DNA of 24,050 nt from Deltaproteobacteria bacterium (GTDB lineage: Bacteria; Bdellovibrionota_F; JAHFAK01), in contig JAHFAK010000020.1 in assembly GCA_023250585.1 (NCBI GenBank), positions 1-24,050 on the forward strand, in the 5' to 3' direction. Position 1 is the stretch's first letter, and each line of letters starts with the position of its first letter. The notes beneath the pieces are model-generated. The model searched no databases. It was not told where the DNA came from and was given only the letters and a program-made list of their open reading frames with translations. Made by a program: the position numbers and the translations under genes. Below, in pieces: positions 6,725 through 14,742 of this stretch.

Positions 6725-8005
6725 ATGAAGATTTTGTCCAAAATCCTTCTCGTATTTTTTTTTCTTACCAATGGGTATTTGAACCAGAGCTATGGAAATC
6801 CTTGTAAATTCTTATTTTCTCCGCTGGTAAATGGTGGAGGAGAATTACCACCTCAGAGTGGAAAGAAGGTAAACGAAAAGATATCTTATATTATTGAACA
6901 GGCATTAAAGTTTTTTGATGATGATACACTTTTTGAAGAAGTGCCACATCTTGATTCTATTAGTTTAGATGAAATGGTGCTTGTAGTGGATAATCAAAAT
7001 CCGTTGACTCCAAAACTATACCCCGCCAAGTTGATGAGCACTGTGAGAATTAAGAACTCTGTCGTAGCTAATTTTGAAGATCTGATTACTCACATAAAAG
7101 TTACCCTATCAACAAATGCCTTTAAGGGAACATTCTATCGTCCTGAAAAAAATAAAGAGATAAGGAGTATTAGAAAGACAGGGACCGCATTATTTCTTAA
7201 AGTACCCCGTGAACGAACATGGCGAATGTATTCGCAAGAAGCGCCATTAGATTATCCCATTTCTTTAGTTGAGGTCGTTAAGGATAGAGGTGCTTGTACA
7301 TTGGTTCGGAATGAATATGGTGAGGATGAGTGGGCACTGAATGCCACACAATTAGGTGATACGAAATCCAAAGTGCTGGTGATCTTAACAGAATCACCGA
7401 GTACTCTGAGCGGGCGGCTTTATAGACTAAAAATTGCAAATCATATGATTGCTGAAGGATCAAAGGCTTATTTTGTCGTAGGAGATAGAGATTTCCTCGA
7501 TTCTCTATTTTTGTTTACTGACAAGCTTATAGAGGGAATGGATACTTTTTTACTTCATCTAGCTCGCCAGAGGAGATTAATCCAAATTCCCCTTGCGGAT
7601 AAAGATCCTGATGCTTATCGAACTCCTCGTGATAAAATGAATGTATTCTTACGTTATGCTGCGACAGCCCAGATGTATGAAGAGTTTAGAAACCTCATGG
7701 ACCTCCTTGCACTGGATGCTCCGGGCGTTCTCGGAGAATTAAATCGATCAAAAGAAAATCCTATTCTTATCCAAGACTTTTTCTTTTTAATTGTCTATGA
7801 ATACTATTTAAGTCTTAAAATGCCACCTGAGGGAACTGAGGAAGAGGAAGAAAATGGAGAAATGCCTGCAGTTGGGGTAGAAGAAAGCGAACGTTACTAT
7901 AACAAATTAGTTCCTCTTTTAAAAGAAGGCTTTGATCTTCCCCACGCACTTGAAAAATTATTAATTGAGGATTATACCCTAAGACAAAAATCTCGGAAGA
8001 GATGA
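6725..8005 (+). CDS. Secreted protein of unknown function
   Basis: The 426-residue protein is not recognised. Residues 1-24 (MKILSKILLVFFFLTNGYLN...) form a signal peptide, probably cleaved near SYG. The rest is mixed alpha/beta with no membrane segment. A very acidic patch (GTEEEEENGEMP) lies at about residues 379-391, and a basic tail ends in RQKSRKR. I chose the ATG at 6725 because the signal peptide starts there; a TTG 15 nt upstream is possible but adds residues before it. The Shine-Dalgarno site is weak. It has its own promoter-like site at 6669 and is monocistronic. A periplasmic location is inferred from the signal peptide alone. Confidence 0.75.
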   Translation: MKILSKILLVFFFLTNGYLNQSYGNPCKFLFSPLVNGGGELPPQSGKKVNEKISYIIEQALKFFDDDTLFEEVPHLDSISLDEMVLVVDNQNPLTPKLYPAKLMSTVRIKNSVVANFEDLITHIKVTLSTNAFKGTFYRPEKNKEIRSIRKTGTALFLKVPRERTWRMYSQEAPLDYPISLVEVVKDRGACTLVRNEYGEDEWALNATQLGDTKSKVLVILTESPSTLSGRLYRLKIANHMIAEGSKAYFVVGDRDFLDSLFLFTDKLIEGMDTFLLHLARQRRLIQIPLADKDPDAYRTPRDKMNVFLRYAATAQMYEEFRNLMDLLALDAPGVLGELNRSKENPILIQDFFFLIVYEYYLSLKMPPEGTEEEEENGEMPAVGVEESERYYNKLVPLLKEGFDLPHALEKLLIEDYTLRQKSRKR

Positions 8006-8024
8006 GAAACTATGTAACTTAATC

Positions 8025-8053
8025 ATTGGAACAAGAGGCAATATTTATATACA
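8025..8053 (+). promoter_or_regulatory. Promoter of the dCMP deaminase gene
   Basis: TTGGAA (8025-8030), a 17-bp gap and TATACA (8048-8053), with the ATG at 8081 and an AGGA site about 9 bp before it. Confidence 0.5.
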
Positions 8054-8080
8054 TAAACTTCAGTAGAAAAGGATAATTCT

Positions 8081-8629
8081 ATGGAAACAATTAAAATTGA
8101 ATTAGAGCAAACAACACGCACAAAAAAACATATTCGGCCATCATGGGATGAATATTTTATGGAAGTGGCACATACGATTTCGAAACGCGCTACCTGTGAT
8201 CGTGGCAGAAGTGGCTGCGTTATTGCGCGAGATGCGCGACTGTTGGTGACAGGATATGTCGGTTCTCCTACGGGATTACCTCATTGCGACGATGTAGGAC
8301 ATCAGATGAAAAAACTCCTTCACGAAGATGGTTCGATTACCAATCACTGCGTTCGTACGGTGCATGCGGAACAAAACGCTATTACCCAAGCCGCAAAGGT
8401 TGGCGTTTCAATTGCAGGGGCTACATTATATTGCAGAATGACCCCATGCCGTGTTTGTGCAATGCTCATTATTAATTGTGGTATTGCACGAGTTGTGTGT
8501 GAACGGAAATATCATGATGGGGCGCAATCAGAGGCAATGTTTAAAGAAGCTGGAATCAGTATTGAATATAAATTTAATGAAGTCGAAGAATATGAAAATC
8601 AAGCCGAGGCTCCTCGAGCTACTTCTTAA
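8081..8629 (+). CDS. dCMP deaminase family protein (ComEB-like)
   Basis: This 182-residue zinc deaminase has the canonical active site. His95-Ala-Glu97 lies in VHAEQNAI (Glu97 shuttles the proton) and Cys123/Cys126 in TPCRVCA complete zinc binding. The N-terminal WDEYFMEVAHTISKRATCDR and the GYVGSPTGLPHCDD segment identify the dCMP deaminase subgroup, which makes dUMP for thymidylate synthesis, rather than cytidine or guanine deaminases. Cys69 with neighbouring Cys/His may form the second, structural zinc site seen in phage T4-type enzymes. The 20 residues before WDEYF are a slightly long leader. Its 3' end overlaps the convergent gene at 8619 by 11 bp. Cytosolic; thymidylate kinase is also encoded in the window. 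Confidence 0.9.
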   Translation: METIKIELEQTTRTKKHIRPSWDEYFMEVAHTISKRATCDRGRSGCVIARDARLLVTGYVGSPTGLPHCDDVGHQMKKLLHEDGSITNHCVRTVHAEQNAITQAAKVGVSIAGATLYCRMTPCRVCAMLIINCGIARVVCERKYHDGAQSEAMFKEAGISIEYKFNEVEEYENQAEAPRATS

Positions 8630-9458
8630 TTTCTAACAGCGATTTCCGTCTAGGCTCAAAAGTATACGTTTCATCTTTTATTTTGATTGAAATATCGAGG
8701 TCACCTAAGAGACAGGTTTTGATTTGTGTATTTCCTTCCTGTTCAAAAAGCAGAAATAGTTTTTCATCCCCGGATCCCTTAAAAATAATTTCAACGTCGG
8801 GGTAGCGAACTCTGCCAGAAATTTCTAGTGTATTATTAACAGCTTCTCCGCAATGTTTCATCTTAATATTAAAGAAATTACTGAAGGGATTATTGAGCTT
8901 ATATTCTTTTCCTTTAAAAAAAAGATATGCACTTGATGCCCATTGACCAAAAATTTTTGATGAAGCAACTTCAAATATACTTTCTTTATCATCAAACCCA
9001 CTACAACTAATAAGAGTCCATTGTGATTCTGAAAGCTTTTTTGCTTCATAGGTTGCCCACGCAATGGGAGTATTGGAAAAATCTTTGTGGTTACAGGTTC
9101 CTCGGTCAATAAATCCATAGCGAGAAGTGAAAAAAGGAATTTGGGGTCTTAATGTATGAATCCATAAAGGACTCACCTCAAAATGTCGTTTAGTAAGCTG
9201 AAAGTGAAGATCTAAAGCAACATCTTTCCATATTCCCTGTGCTTCATATTTAGTGAGTTTTACGGTATTGATAAGAATTTCATCTTCCGTATAGGTCACT
9301 TCTGTCGGCTTAAATTCTTCTTTACGAACAAAGCGTTTTCCATCATCATGGGCAAATGCGGCTCGAAGTATGGGTGTTCCTTCTTTGACGATCCAATCAA
9401 TCAAAAAAGCATTCTTGCCCGTTGATGCGAATATATACCAAAATTTATTTGTCTTCAT
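8619..9458 (-). CDS. Protein of unknown function, beta-rich
   Basis: The 279-residue protein is not recognised. It lacks a signal peptide or membrane helix. It is rich in beta-type segments with many aromatic residues (WYIFASTGKNAFLIDW, ISCSGFDD, AYLFFKGKEYKLN, LEISGRVRYPDVEIIFKGSG), which suggests a lipocalin-like or other beta-barrel/sandwich fold, possibly two similar halves. I chose the ATG at 9458 because AGAGGT lies 7 bp upstream, whereas the ATG at 9482 has no ribosome site. It follows the glutamine amidotransferase gene by 54 bp on the same strand, so the two are probably co-transcribed, but nothing shows a shared pathway. Confidence 0.7.
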   Translation of the reverse strand: MKTNKFWYIFASTGKNAFLIDWIVKEGTPILRAAFAHDDGKRFVRKEEFKPTEVTYTEDEILINTVKLTKYEAQGIWKDVALDLHFQLTKRHFEVSPLWIHTLRPQIPFFTSRYGFIDRGTCNHKDFSNTPIAWATYEAKKLSESQWTLISCSGFDDKESIFEVASSKIFGQWASSAYLFFKGKEYKLNNPFSNFFNIKMKHCGEAVNNTLEISGRVRYPDVEIIFKGSGDEKLFLLFEQEGNTQIKTCLLGDLDISIKIKDETYTFEPRRKSLLEIKK

Positions 9459-9512
9459 AAAGAACCTCTGAAAAAGGCCCATCTTAAAGGTGCGAGTTTT
9501 TAGATGAGCATA

Positions 9513-10232
9513 CTACAATTTTTGATTAAATGTTATTTTCAGGAAATTTTCAAATATTCTTTTTCCAGTATATGAATATTCATTGTATATCTCTTCAAAA
9601 TCTTTTCTAAGACTATTGCGAGGAATTTTTTGTAGATCACAATCTTCATCGAGCCAAAATTCAAAAAGATCTTGTGTTAATTCAAGATGGCATTGCATTC
9701 CATAGGCATTTGATCCAATTTTAACGATTTGATTCCGGCAGTGATTGCCAATGGCAAGAAGCTTCATTGATGGAGTGAGCTCGACCATTTCTCCATGCAA
9801 ATGAAAGACTTTAAACGAAGGAGTGATACCTTGAAAGAGAGGATCATCTTTTCCTTCTTTTGTTATCGTTGCGGTAAAGAAATTACCCTGAGGATCTCTG
9901 ACGCCCGTTTCTTTTAAAGGACTTTTAATCACCTTTCCGCCATTGGCTTTTACTAAAGTTTGGAGGCCAAGACAGATACCCAGATACGGAATACCTGCAG
10001 ATATAACTTCCCGAATATACGCTAATTCCCGGAGCATTTTTTTAGTGGTGTCATTTGCGCTATCAGGGCCTCCCATAACAATTAAGGCATGAAGCTTTTC
10101 GATAGGAGGAAAGTGTGTTTCATCATGTACATCAAGAAAAGAGTAGGGGACATTCACTTTGTTGAGAATTTCTTCAATAAGTCCTGGCCCTTCATTTGCT
10201 ATATTCTTGGCAATGAGGATTTGTTTTTTCAT
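9513..10232 (-). CDS. Class I glutamine amidotransferase domain protein
   Basis: This 239-residue stand-alone GATase has an intact catalytic triad: Cys87 in YLGICLGLQ (nucleophile elbow), with His182 and Glu184 in MQCHLELTQ. The IVMGGPDSAND oxyanion-side loop and the VFHLHGEMVELTPSMKLLA segment match GMP-synthase-like amidotransferases that lack the synthetase half. Such proteins release ammonia from glutamine or hydrolyse gamma-glutamyl bonds; the true substrate cannot be told here. The ATG at 10232 has no clear Shine-Dalgarno site. The C-terminal tail (about residues 200-239, FEEIYNEYSYTGKRIFENFL) is normal for the group. It is the first gene before the unknown protein at 9458-8619. Confidence 0.88.
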   Translation of the reverse strand: MKKQILIAKNIANEGPGLIEEILNKVNVPYSFLDVHDETHFPPIEKLHALIVMGGPDSANDTTKKMLRELAYIREVISAGIPYLGICLGLQTLVKANGGKVIKSPLKETGVRDPQGNFFTATITKEGKDDPLFQGITPSFKVFHLHGEMVELTPSMKLLAIGNHCRNQIVKIGSNAYGMQCHLELTQDLFEFWLDEDCDLQKIPRNSLRKDFEEIYNEYSYTGKRIFENFLKITFNQKL

Positions 10233-10348
10233 AGGTAGTATAGATACGAATATTACCTGCTTCGCTATCTGTTCACCAGTTTTTTTGAATGAGCGGTATT
10301 TTTCATGTAATAAAAAGGTTATTGAAAAATTCTAAAAAGCTACGCAGG

Positions 10349-10395
10349 GTCCAAGAGTTTCTACGCTCACATTCGTTCGCTAGAATCTCTAGGAC
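10349..10395 (-). terminator. Hairpin directly 3' of tRNA-Ser(GCU)
   Basis: Read on the minus strand, GTCCTAGAGATTCTA (10395-10381) pairs with TAGAAACTCTTGGAC (10363-10349), 13 of 15 positions, around a 17-nt loop. A CTTTTTAG run follows about 12 nt later. The position right after the tRNA suggests a processing or termination hairpin. The gap before the T-run makes classical intrinsic termination uncertain. Confidence 0.5.
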
Positions 10396-10483
10396 GGAGA
10401 GAGGGGGATTTGAACCCCCGGTACGGTGTTAACCGTACGACGGCTTAGCAAGCCGTTGCCTTAAGCCACTCGGCCATCTCTCC
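10395..10483 (-). tRNA. tRNA-Ser (anticodon GCU), CCA not encoded
   Basis: On the minus strand GGAGAGA (10483-10477) pairs with TCTCTCC (10402-10396). The anticodon loop CTTGCTAA carries GCT, and a long variable arm (CGTACGGTTAACACCGTAC region) marks class II tRNA-Ser. The T arm GGGGGTTCAAATCCCCC is perfect. After the discriminator G comes TCC rather than CCA, so the tail must be added by nucleotidyltransferase, unlike the tRNA-Ser at 2082. A weak promoter-like TTATCA/TATCAT pair lies at 10520-10493. Confidence 0.95.
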
Positions 10484-10638
10484 CAAATTATAATGATAGA
10501 CACTATTATTTTTGTGATAAAAGAAGTCAAGATAAGAAGGTTGTAAGGATCATCCCCACTGACTTTTTGTGTTCATGAGTCGGTCCCCACCTTTTGATTC
10601 TCTTTTTACATATTAGTATGCTTGTTTGCTTTCGAGGT

Positions 10639-11256
10639 TTAAGGTACTTCGGAATGTATCCTAAACATTTTTTTTCGTACCGTAGCTGCAATAGCTCGGG
10701 CTACGGTCTCTTTTCTTTCTTTTTTTGCCTGAGCGTGATAAAGAACTACGTGTTCAAGTGTATGTTCTAACCGCTCAATTTCATCCTCATTGTAGTATTT
10801 TTGGAATCCATATTTGTAAACAGGAATATAGAGAAGCATTGCTATTGATGCTGCTATGACTGCTGATACAATATCGATTGTCGTATCAAGTCCTGATTTC
10901 TGAGCTTGCGCGATCCATTCAAAATAAGTGGGTTGAAAAAAATAATCCCACACCGCCTCAAGTATTTCCCAGCCTACCGCAAGGATTGCCACGCAGCCAA
11001 TGATGAGTGTGGCCAAGACTTCTTCGCCGAAGATAGAAAAAGCTCCGTGAAGCGTATGGGTACGGAAGAAATATAAAAAGGAGAATGCGGCACCGCCACC
11101 AAAAATGATGTGTCCGAGCGTATCGAACTTCCATCCTTGCGTGAACATTCCGTCATCGGTCCAACCATAGAATGTCCAAATAAAACCAAAGATTATCCAG
11201 AATGTTATAATACTTCCAAGTAGCGCACGTGGATATTGTCGAATAAAACTTCGCAT
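10639..11256 (-). CDS. Multi-pass inner membrane protein (YjdF/DUF2238-like)
   Basis: The 205-residue protein has about four membrane segments: residues 11-29 (ALLGSIITFWIIFGFIWTF), 46-65, 82-103 and 127-147. A cytosolic Lys/Arg-rich helical tail follows. The WKFDTLGHIIFGGG motif, the GWEILEAVWDYFF segment and the later GLDTTIDIVSAVIA motif are reminiscent of the YjdF/DUF2238 group of unknown function. That assignment is tentative. GGAGG lies 10 bp before the ATG. The 5' flank ends 60 bp before a family-1 mobile element, so its promoter must lie in a short stretch, within that element or beyond it. Confidence 0.7.
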   Translation of the reverse strand: MRSFIRQYPRALLGSIITFWIIFGFIWTFYGWTDDGMFTQGWKFDTLGHIIFGGGAAFSFLYFFRTHTLHGAFSIFGEEVLATLIIGCVAILAVGWEILEAVWDYFFQPTYFEWIAQAQKSGLDTTIDIVSAVIAASIAMLLYIPVYKYGFQKYYNEDEIERLEHTLEHVVLYHAQAKKERKETVARAIAATVRKKMFRIHSEVP

Positions 11257-11315
11257 ATAAGGTGCCTCCTCAATAGTGTTGTGTACTCTATGAAAGAATA
11301 AATTGCAACTACATC

Positions 11316-11472
11316 ATAATGGCTCAGTTAATGTAGTGAGTTAGGGGAGTAGGCATGTATACAAAAGTATTTCTATCGAGCGCGCTTTCCTGTTCTTAAT
11401 AGTATTATGGAAGCGACGTCGATAGAAATACTTTTGTATACATGCCTACTCCCCTAATAATTGAGGCATTAC
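11316..11472 (+). mobile_element. Family-1 MITE-like palindromic element, copy A, with target-site duplication
   Basis: The ends TAATGGCTCAGTTA (11317-11330) and TAATTGAGGCATTA (11458-11471) form a 14-bp terminal inverted repeat with two mismatches. Inside, 11341-11379 and 11419-11457 are a perfect 39-bp inverted repeat around a 39-nt loop (11380-11418). The 10-bp direct repeat CAACTACATC flanks it (11306-11315 and 11472-11481). This is a target duplication; the right copy covers the tatD stop codon. No protein is encoded. A second copy lies at 14743-14898. It would need a transposase from elsewhere; none is in the window. Confidence 0.88.
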
Positions 11473-11474
11473 AA

Positions 11475-12245
11475 CTACATCCCAAAGAGTAACTTCGTAT
11501 TTGCTTCAGTGATTGTATCGATTTCTTGAAATGATGTATTCTTAATCCGTGCAACTTCTTCTGCAACATATTTTACCAAGGCGGGTTCATTGCGTTTACC
11601 ACGAAAAGGAACGGGCGCAAGATACGGTGAGTCTGTTTCAATAAGAATTCGATCAAGGGGTGTTTGAAGACATGCTTTTTTGAGTTCATCAGTTTTTTTG
11701 AATGTAATAATTCCCGAAAATGAAATATAAAAACCAAGGTCAAGAAACCACTTCGCATGTTCTTCTGTTCCGGTGAAACAATGAATTACCCCGCGGAGTT
11801 TTTCTTTTTTACTATACGAAGCGCAGATGTCATAGGCTTCACGAAAGGCATCGCGCACATGAATAATAATGGGAAGATTAGTCTCTAATGCAATTTCGAT
11901 TTGTTTTCGAAATACATTGATCTGATTTTCACGAGAGCTCTGCATGTAGTGAAAATCTAAGCCTATCTCGCCAATCGCAACAAAACGCTCATGTTTCGCC
12001 ATAGTTTTAATTTTCTTGGCGCTCTCATCTGAAAAAGAATGAGCGTAATGAGGATGAATTCCTACACTCGAATACATGAAATCGTATGTATTTAAAAGTT
12101 TATAGATTTTGTCTTCGGTATCTAATCCACTCGTACAGCCAAGAGAAAGTATTTTGGTTACTTGGGCTTCTTTTGCTCTTTTAATAACTTCGTCGCGATC
12201 GGTATCAAATACGTCAAGATCAAGATGTGCATGACTATCAATCAT
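11475..12245 (-). CDS. tatD: TatD family metal-dependent hydrolase (DNase)
   Basis: This 256-residue TIM-barrel hydrolase keeps every metal ligand of the family: His5 and His7 (MIDSHAHLDLDVFD), Glu93 (AIGEIGLDFHY), His129 (IIIHVRDA), His155 (GVIHCFTG) and Asp205 (ILIETDSPYLAP). TatD proteins are 3'-5' exonucleases implicated in DNA repair and in D-aminoacyl or tRNA quality functions in some lineages. It is the last gene of tmk-holB-ricT-tatD, and its ATG lies inside the end of ricT (8-nt overlap), implying translational coupling. The stop codon lies in the right target duplication of the element at 11316-11472, so the insertion occurred at the very end of the gene. Confidence 0.95.
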   Translation of the reverse strand: MIDSHAHLDLDVFDTDRDEVIKRAKEAQVTKILSLGCTSGLDTEDKIYKLLNTYDFMYSSVGIHPHYAHSFSDESAKKIKTMAKHERFVAIGEIGLDFHYMQSSRENQINVFRKQIEIALETNLPIIIHVRDAFREAYDICASYSKKEKLRGVIHCFTGTEEHAKWFLDLGFYISFSGIITFKKTDELKKACLQTPLDRILIETDSPYLAPVPFRGKRNEPALVKYVAEEVARIKNTSFQEIDTITEANTKLLFGM

Positions 12246-13194
12246 TGCTATCGTTCGCAGCTCCTGTTGGGTTTTTATGAGGATTAAAGGATTTTATTTT
12301 TTGTTGCGTGGTTTTTTCTGTCGTTTCATCTCGCTCGCGATAGTTATCCTCAATTCTTCGTAAGGTTTCGCGTCCCAGTATTTTTTCTGGAGATTCTTCA
12401 ACTGCCGCTTGAATGACTTTTTTAATACCACAGGCAGAAATCATCTTCAGTGTCCCGTCTTTAGTTTCGATTGTTACTTGCTGTGGCAGAATATTAAGGT
12501 ACTTAACTTTGCATTCTCCATCTTCTGTTTCAACGATGTCATTCACCTTGGGCAATCCTTTCGAGCATTTACAATAGGTCTCGTCTTCATAGGAAAGACA
12601 GCATTTCAGTTTACCGCAGAGGCCCGTGAGCTTTGTGGGGTTCATTGAAAGGCCTTGATGCTTAGGCATATCAATTGAGATAGGGCTGAATTTATTGATG
12701 TATCGATTGCAGCAGAGTTGCTGTCCGCAGGTGCCAACTCCACCAAGCATTTTTGTCTCTTCACGAGCTGCTATTTGCATCATTTGAACTCGTGTATGAA
12801 ATTCTTGCGCTAAATCTTTGACTAATTCTCGGAAGTCGACTCTGCTATCCGCGGTATAATAAAACGTTGCTTGTGAGCCATTGGAAAGAAATTCAACTTT
12901 GGTGAGTTTCATCGTAAGATTTCGTTGTTTTATTTTTTCGAGACAAAACTCAAATGCTCGTTTTTCGTGTTTTTCATTTCGCTCTTCGCGTTCAAGATCC
13001 TCTTTAGAGGCAACACGTAAAACGCGATCATATGCTTGTGAATCATTAAGATTAATTAAAAGCGAAACTTTTCCAACCCGCAGGCCATCTTTAGTTTGCG
13101 TTACAATATGATCTCCAATACGCACTTTTGCATCAGTTACATTTACGTTTTCAGGACGAATACTACTGCGAAATTTTACCTTAGCTATTCTCAT
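12238..13194 (-). CDS. ricT: PSP1-domain protein (RicT/YaaT-like)
   Basis: The 318-residue protein holds the PSP1 domain with its invariant cysteine cluster: Cys156, Cys161, Cys162 (GTCGQQLCC), Cys193, Cys198, Cys199 (GLCGKLKCC) and Cys208, Cys210. In Bacillus subtilis RicT (YaaT) joins RicA and RicF in an Fe-S complex that steers mRNA processing by RNase Y; whether that holds here is unknown, and no RicA or RicF is visible. The last 50 residues are polar and variable. It overlaps holB by 14 nt at its start and tatD by 8 nt at its end. The tmk-holB-ricT-tatD order is widely conserved in bacteria. Confidence 0.92.
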   Translation of the reverse strand: MRIAKVKFRSSIRPENVNVTDAKVRIGDHIVTQTKDGLRVGKVSLLINLNDSQAYDRVLRVASKEDLEREERNEKHEKRAFEFCLEKIKQRNLTMKLTKVEFLSNGSQATFYYTADSRVDFRELVKDLAQEFHTRVQMMQIAAREETKMLGGVGTCGQQLCCNRYINKFSPISIDMPKHQGLSMNPTKLTGLCGKLKCCLSYEDETYCKCSKGLPKVNDIVETEDGECKVKYLNILPQQVTIETKDGTLKMISACGIKKVIQAAVEESPEKILGRETLRRIEDNYRERDETTEKTTQQKIKSFNPHKNPTGAANDSND

Positions 13195-14041
13195 ATAATC
13201 TCCTTAATTTTAGGTGTAGATTGGTTAATGTTAATGGTATATTACAATTTTCTTTAATTCTTTTCTCGAGTGAAAGCGTATAATCAATAACCTCAAATAG
13301 TTTAGTTTCCTTGAGCTGACCTATCGGTAAAGCACGGGCCTGATTTTTATTATCACTGAGATTATTGAGTGTAAAGAGTATATTTTTTAATACAATAACC
13401 ATGTGCTGAATGTATTCGCGTAAATTTTCTTTATCTTTGATTTTGGAAATACACTCTGCAAGTGTATCAGCTTGTTTATAATCAAAAGCATATTCGCGAC
13501 TTTCTTTGTTCTTCGGTGGCATATCTTGCGGCAATGGTGATTGTGCTTTCAGTATACAACTCCGTGACTGAATGGTTGGAATTATTTTTGATTTACTATG
13601 TGCAATAAAAAAGAAAATAGTCTGAAGAGGCGGTTCTTCTATTGTTTTCAAAAGGGCATTTTGTGCTTGTATATTCATCATGTCTGCATCATCAATGACA
13701 ATAATCTTATATCGCGCTTCACAGGGGGCATAATCAAGAAATGTTATTATGTCCCGTGCTTCTGCAATACGAATCGTTTCTTTCACCGGCGTAATGATAC
13801 GTATGTCTGGATGAATGCCTTTGTTTATTTTAATACACCCATTACACTCATTACAATACTTAAGGCTATAACTATTTTCATTAGTTTTACACTGAAGCGT
13901 TTTAACAATTTCATTAACGAGCTGCCTTTTGCCGACGCCTTTTTTCCCATAGATAAGATAAGAGCTATAGACGATTCCTTTTGAGATTGTTTTTTCAAAA
14001 AAATCGAAGAGATTATGATGTTGAGTGGGAACTAACTTCAC
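13181..14041 (-). CDS. holB: DNA polymerase III delta' subunit
   Basis: This is a 286-residue clamp-loader ATPase-fold subunit. It has a P-loop GKKGVGKR (32-39), a four-cysteine zinc module (Cys51, Cys63, Cys66, Cys69), a Walker B-like IIVIDDAD (113-120), NALLKTIEEPP and an SR-containing loop (IIPTIQSRSC). Delta' is one of the rigid subunits of the loader that places the beta clamp on DNA; the partner delta subunit (holA) is also in the window at 18663. The start is GTG at 14041, in a GTGA overlap with the tmk stop. The C-terminal domain is short compared with the usual ~300-330 residues. Confidence 0.92.
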   Translation of the reverse strand: MKLVPTQHHNLFDFFEKTISKGIVYSSYLIYGKKGVGKRQLVNEIVKTLQCKTNENSYSLKYCNECNGCIKINKGIHPDIRIITPVKETIRIAEARDIITFLDYAPCEARYKIIVIDDADMMNIQAQNALLKTIEEPPLQTIFFFIAHSKSKIIPTIQSRSCILKAQSPLPQDMPPKNKESREYAFDYKQADTLAECISKIKDKENLREYIQHMVIVLKNILFTLNNLSDNKNQARALPIGQLKETKLFEVIDYTLSLEKRIKENCNIPLTLTNLHLKLRRLYENS

Positions 14042-14661
14042 GATGCTATTTTCTTTACTATCACATCTATAATAGTTTTGTGGAGAACCTCTCTATCATT
14101 TACTCCATTAACTACATGTATCCGATGTGGATGTTGTTTGGCAAGTTCTAAGTAGCCTTGGCGGACCTTTTTATGAAATTCTTGTGCCTCTATTTCAAAA
14201 CGATCATGTTTTTTGAAAGCAATACGGTCAAATGCTTTATCGGGATCAATGTCGAAAAGAATAGTTAAATCAGGTGTAAGATTTAAACTCGCAAAAGCGT
14301 TGAGCGATTCGATGTCATATAATGATAAGCCTCTGCCGTAGCCTTGATAGGCAAATGATGAATCTGCAAAGCGATCACAGAGAATAATAGTATTCAATTT
14401 TAGTTCTTTTAAAATTACTTCTTCGACATGTTGCGCACGAGAGGCCAAAAGTAAAAGTAATTCACTTCGAGGAAGCAGTCCTTTCATGTTCGTATCTAAA
14501 AGAAGTTCACGAATTTTTTCTGAAGCCCGTGTCCCTCCCGGTTCTTTGGTGAGAAGTACCTTGTAGCCATCTTTAACAAGTTTCTCATATGCCAATTTTA
14601 TCTGGGTGCTCTTTCCCGATCCTTCAATTCCTTCAAATGTAATAAAAAAGCCTTTATGCAT
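14038..14661 (-). CDS. tmk: Thymidylate kinase
   Basis: This 207-residue dTMP kinase has the P-loop EGIEGSGKST (10-19), the TKEPGGTRASEKIRELLLD motif with the catalytic Arg region, and the CDRFADSSFAYQGYGRGL motif (Asp96-Arg97). The LID region is LARQ-poor: FDRIAFKKHDRFEIEAQEFH. It converts dTMP to dTDP for DNA synthesis, two steps after the dCMP deaminase encoded at 8081. It is the first gene of the tmk-holB-ricT-tatD operon, with a candidate promoter at 14674-14701. Its Shine-Dalgarno site is weak. Length and motifs are normal. Confidence 0.95.
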   Translation of the reverse strand: MHKGFFITFEGIEGSGKSTQIKLAYEKLVKDGYKVLLTKEPGGTRASEKIRELLLDTNMKGLLPRSELLLLLASRAQHVEEVILKELKLNTIILCDRFADSSFAYQGYGRGLSLYDIESLNAFASLNLTPDLTILFDIDPDKAFDRIAFKKHDRFEIEAQEFHKKVRQGYLELAKQHPHRIHVVNGVNDREVLHKTIIDVIVKKIAS

Positions 14662-14673
14662 CTTGAGTTGTAG

Positions 14674-14701
14674 TGTATAACAAAAAATACAAAGATTGCA
14701 A
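14674..14701 (-). promoter_or_regulatory. Candidate promoter of the tmk operon
   Basis: On the minus strand there is TTGCAA (14701-14696), a 16-bp gap and TATACA (14679-14674), placing the start a few bases before the tmk ATG. A separate TATAAT lies further upstream without a good -35 box. Confidence 0.4.
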
Positions 14702-14742
14702 AAATTATATCAGTGTTTAAGGTACAGGAGAACATATATCTC

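Noticed and set aside
11341-11457. Intrinsic terminator between the membrane-protein gene and tatD
   Set aside because: The stem is far longer than a terminator, there is no U-tract after it, and terminal repeats with target duplications identify a mobile element.
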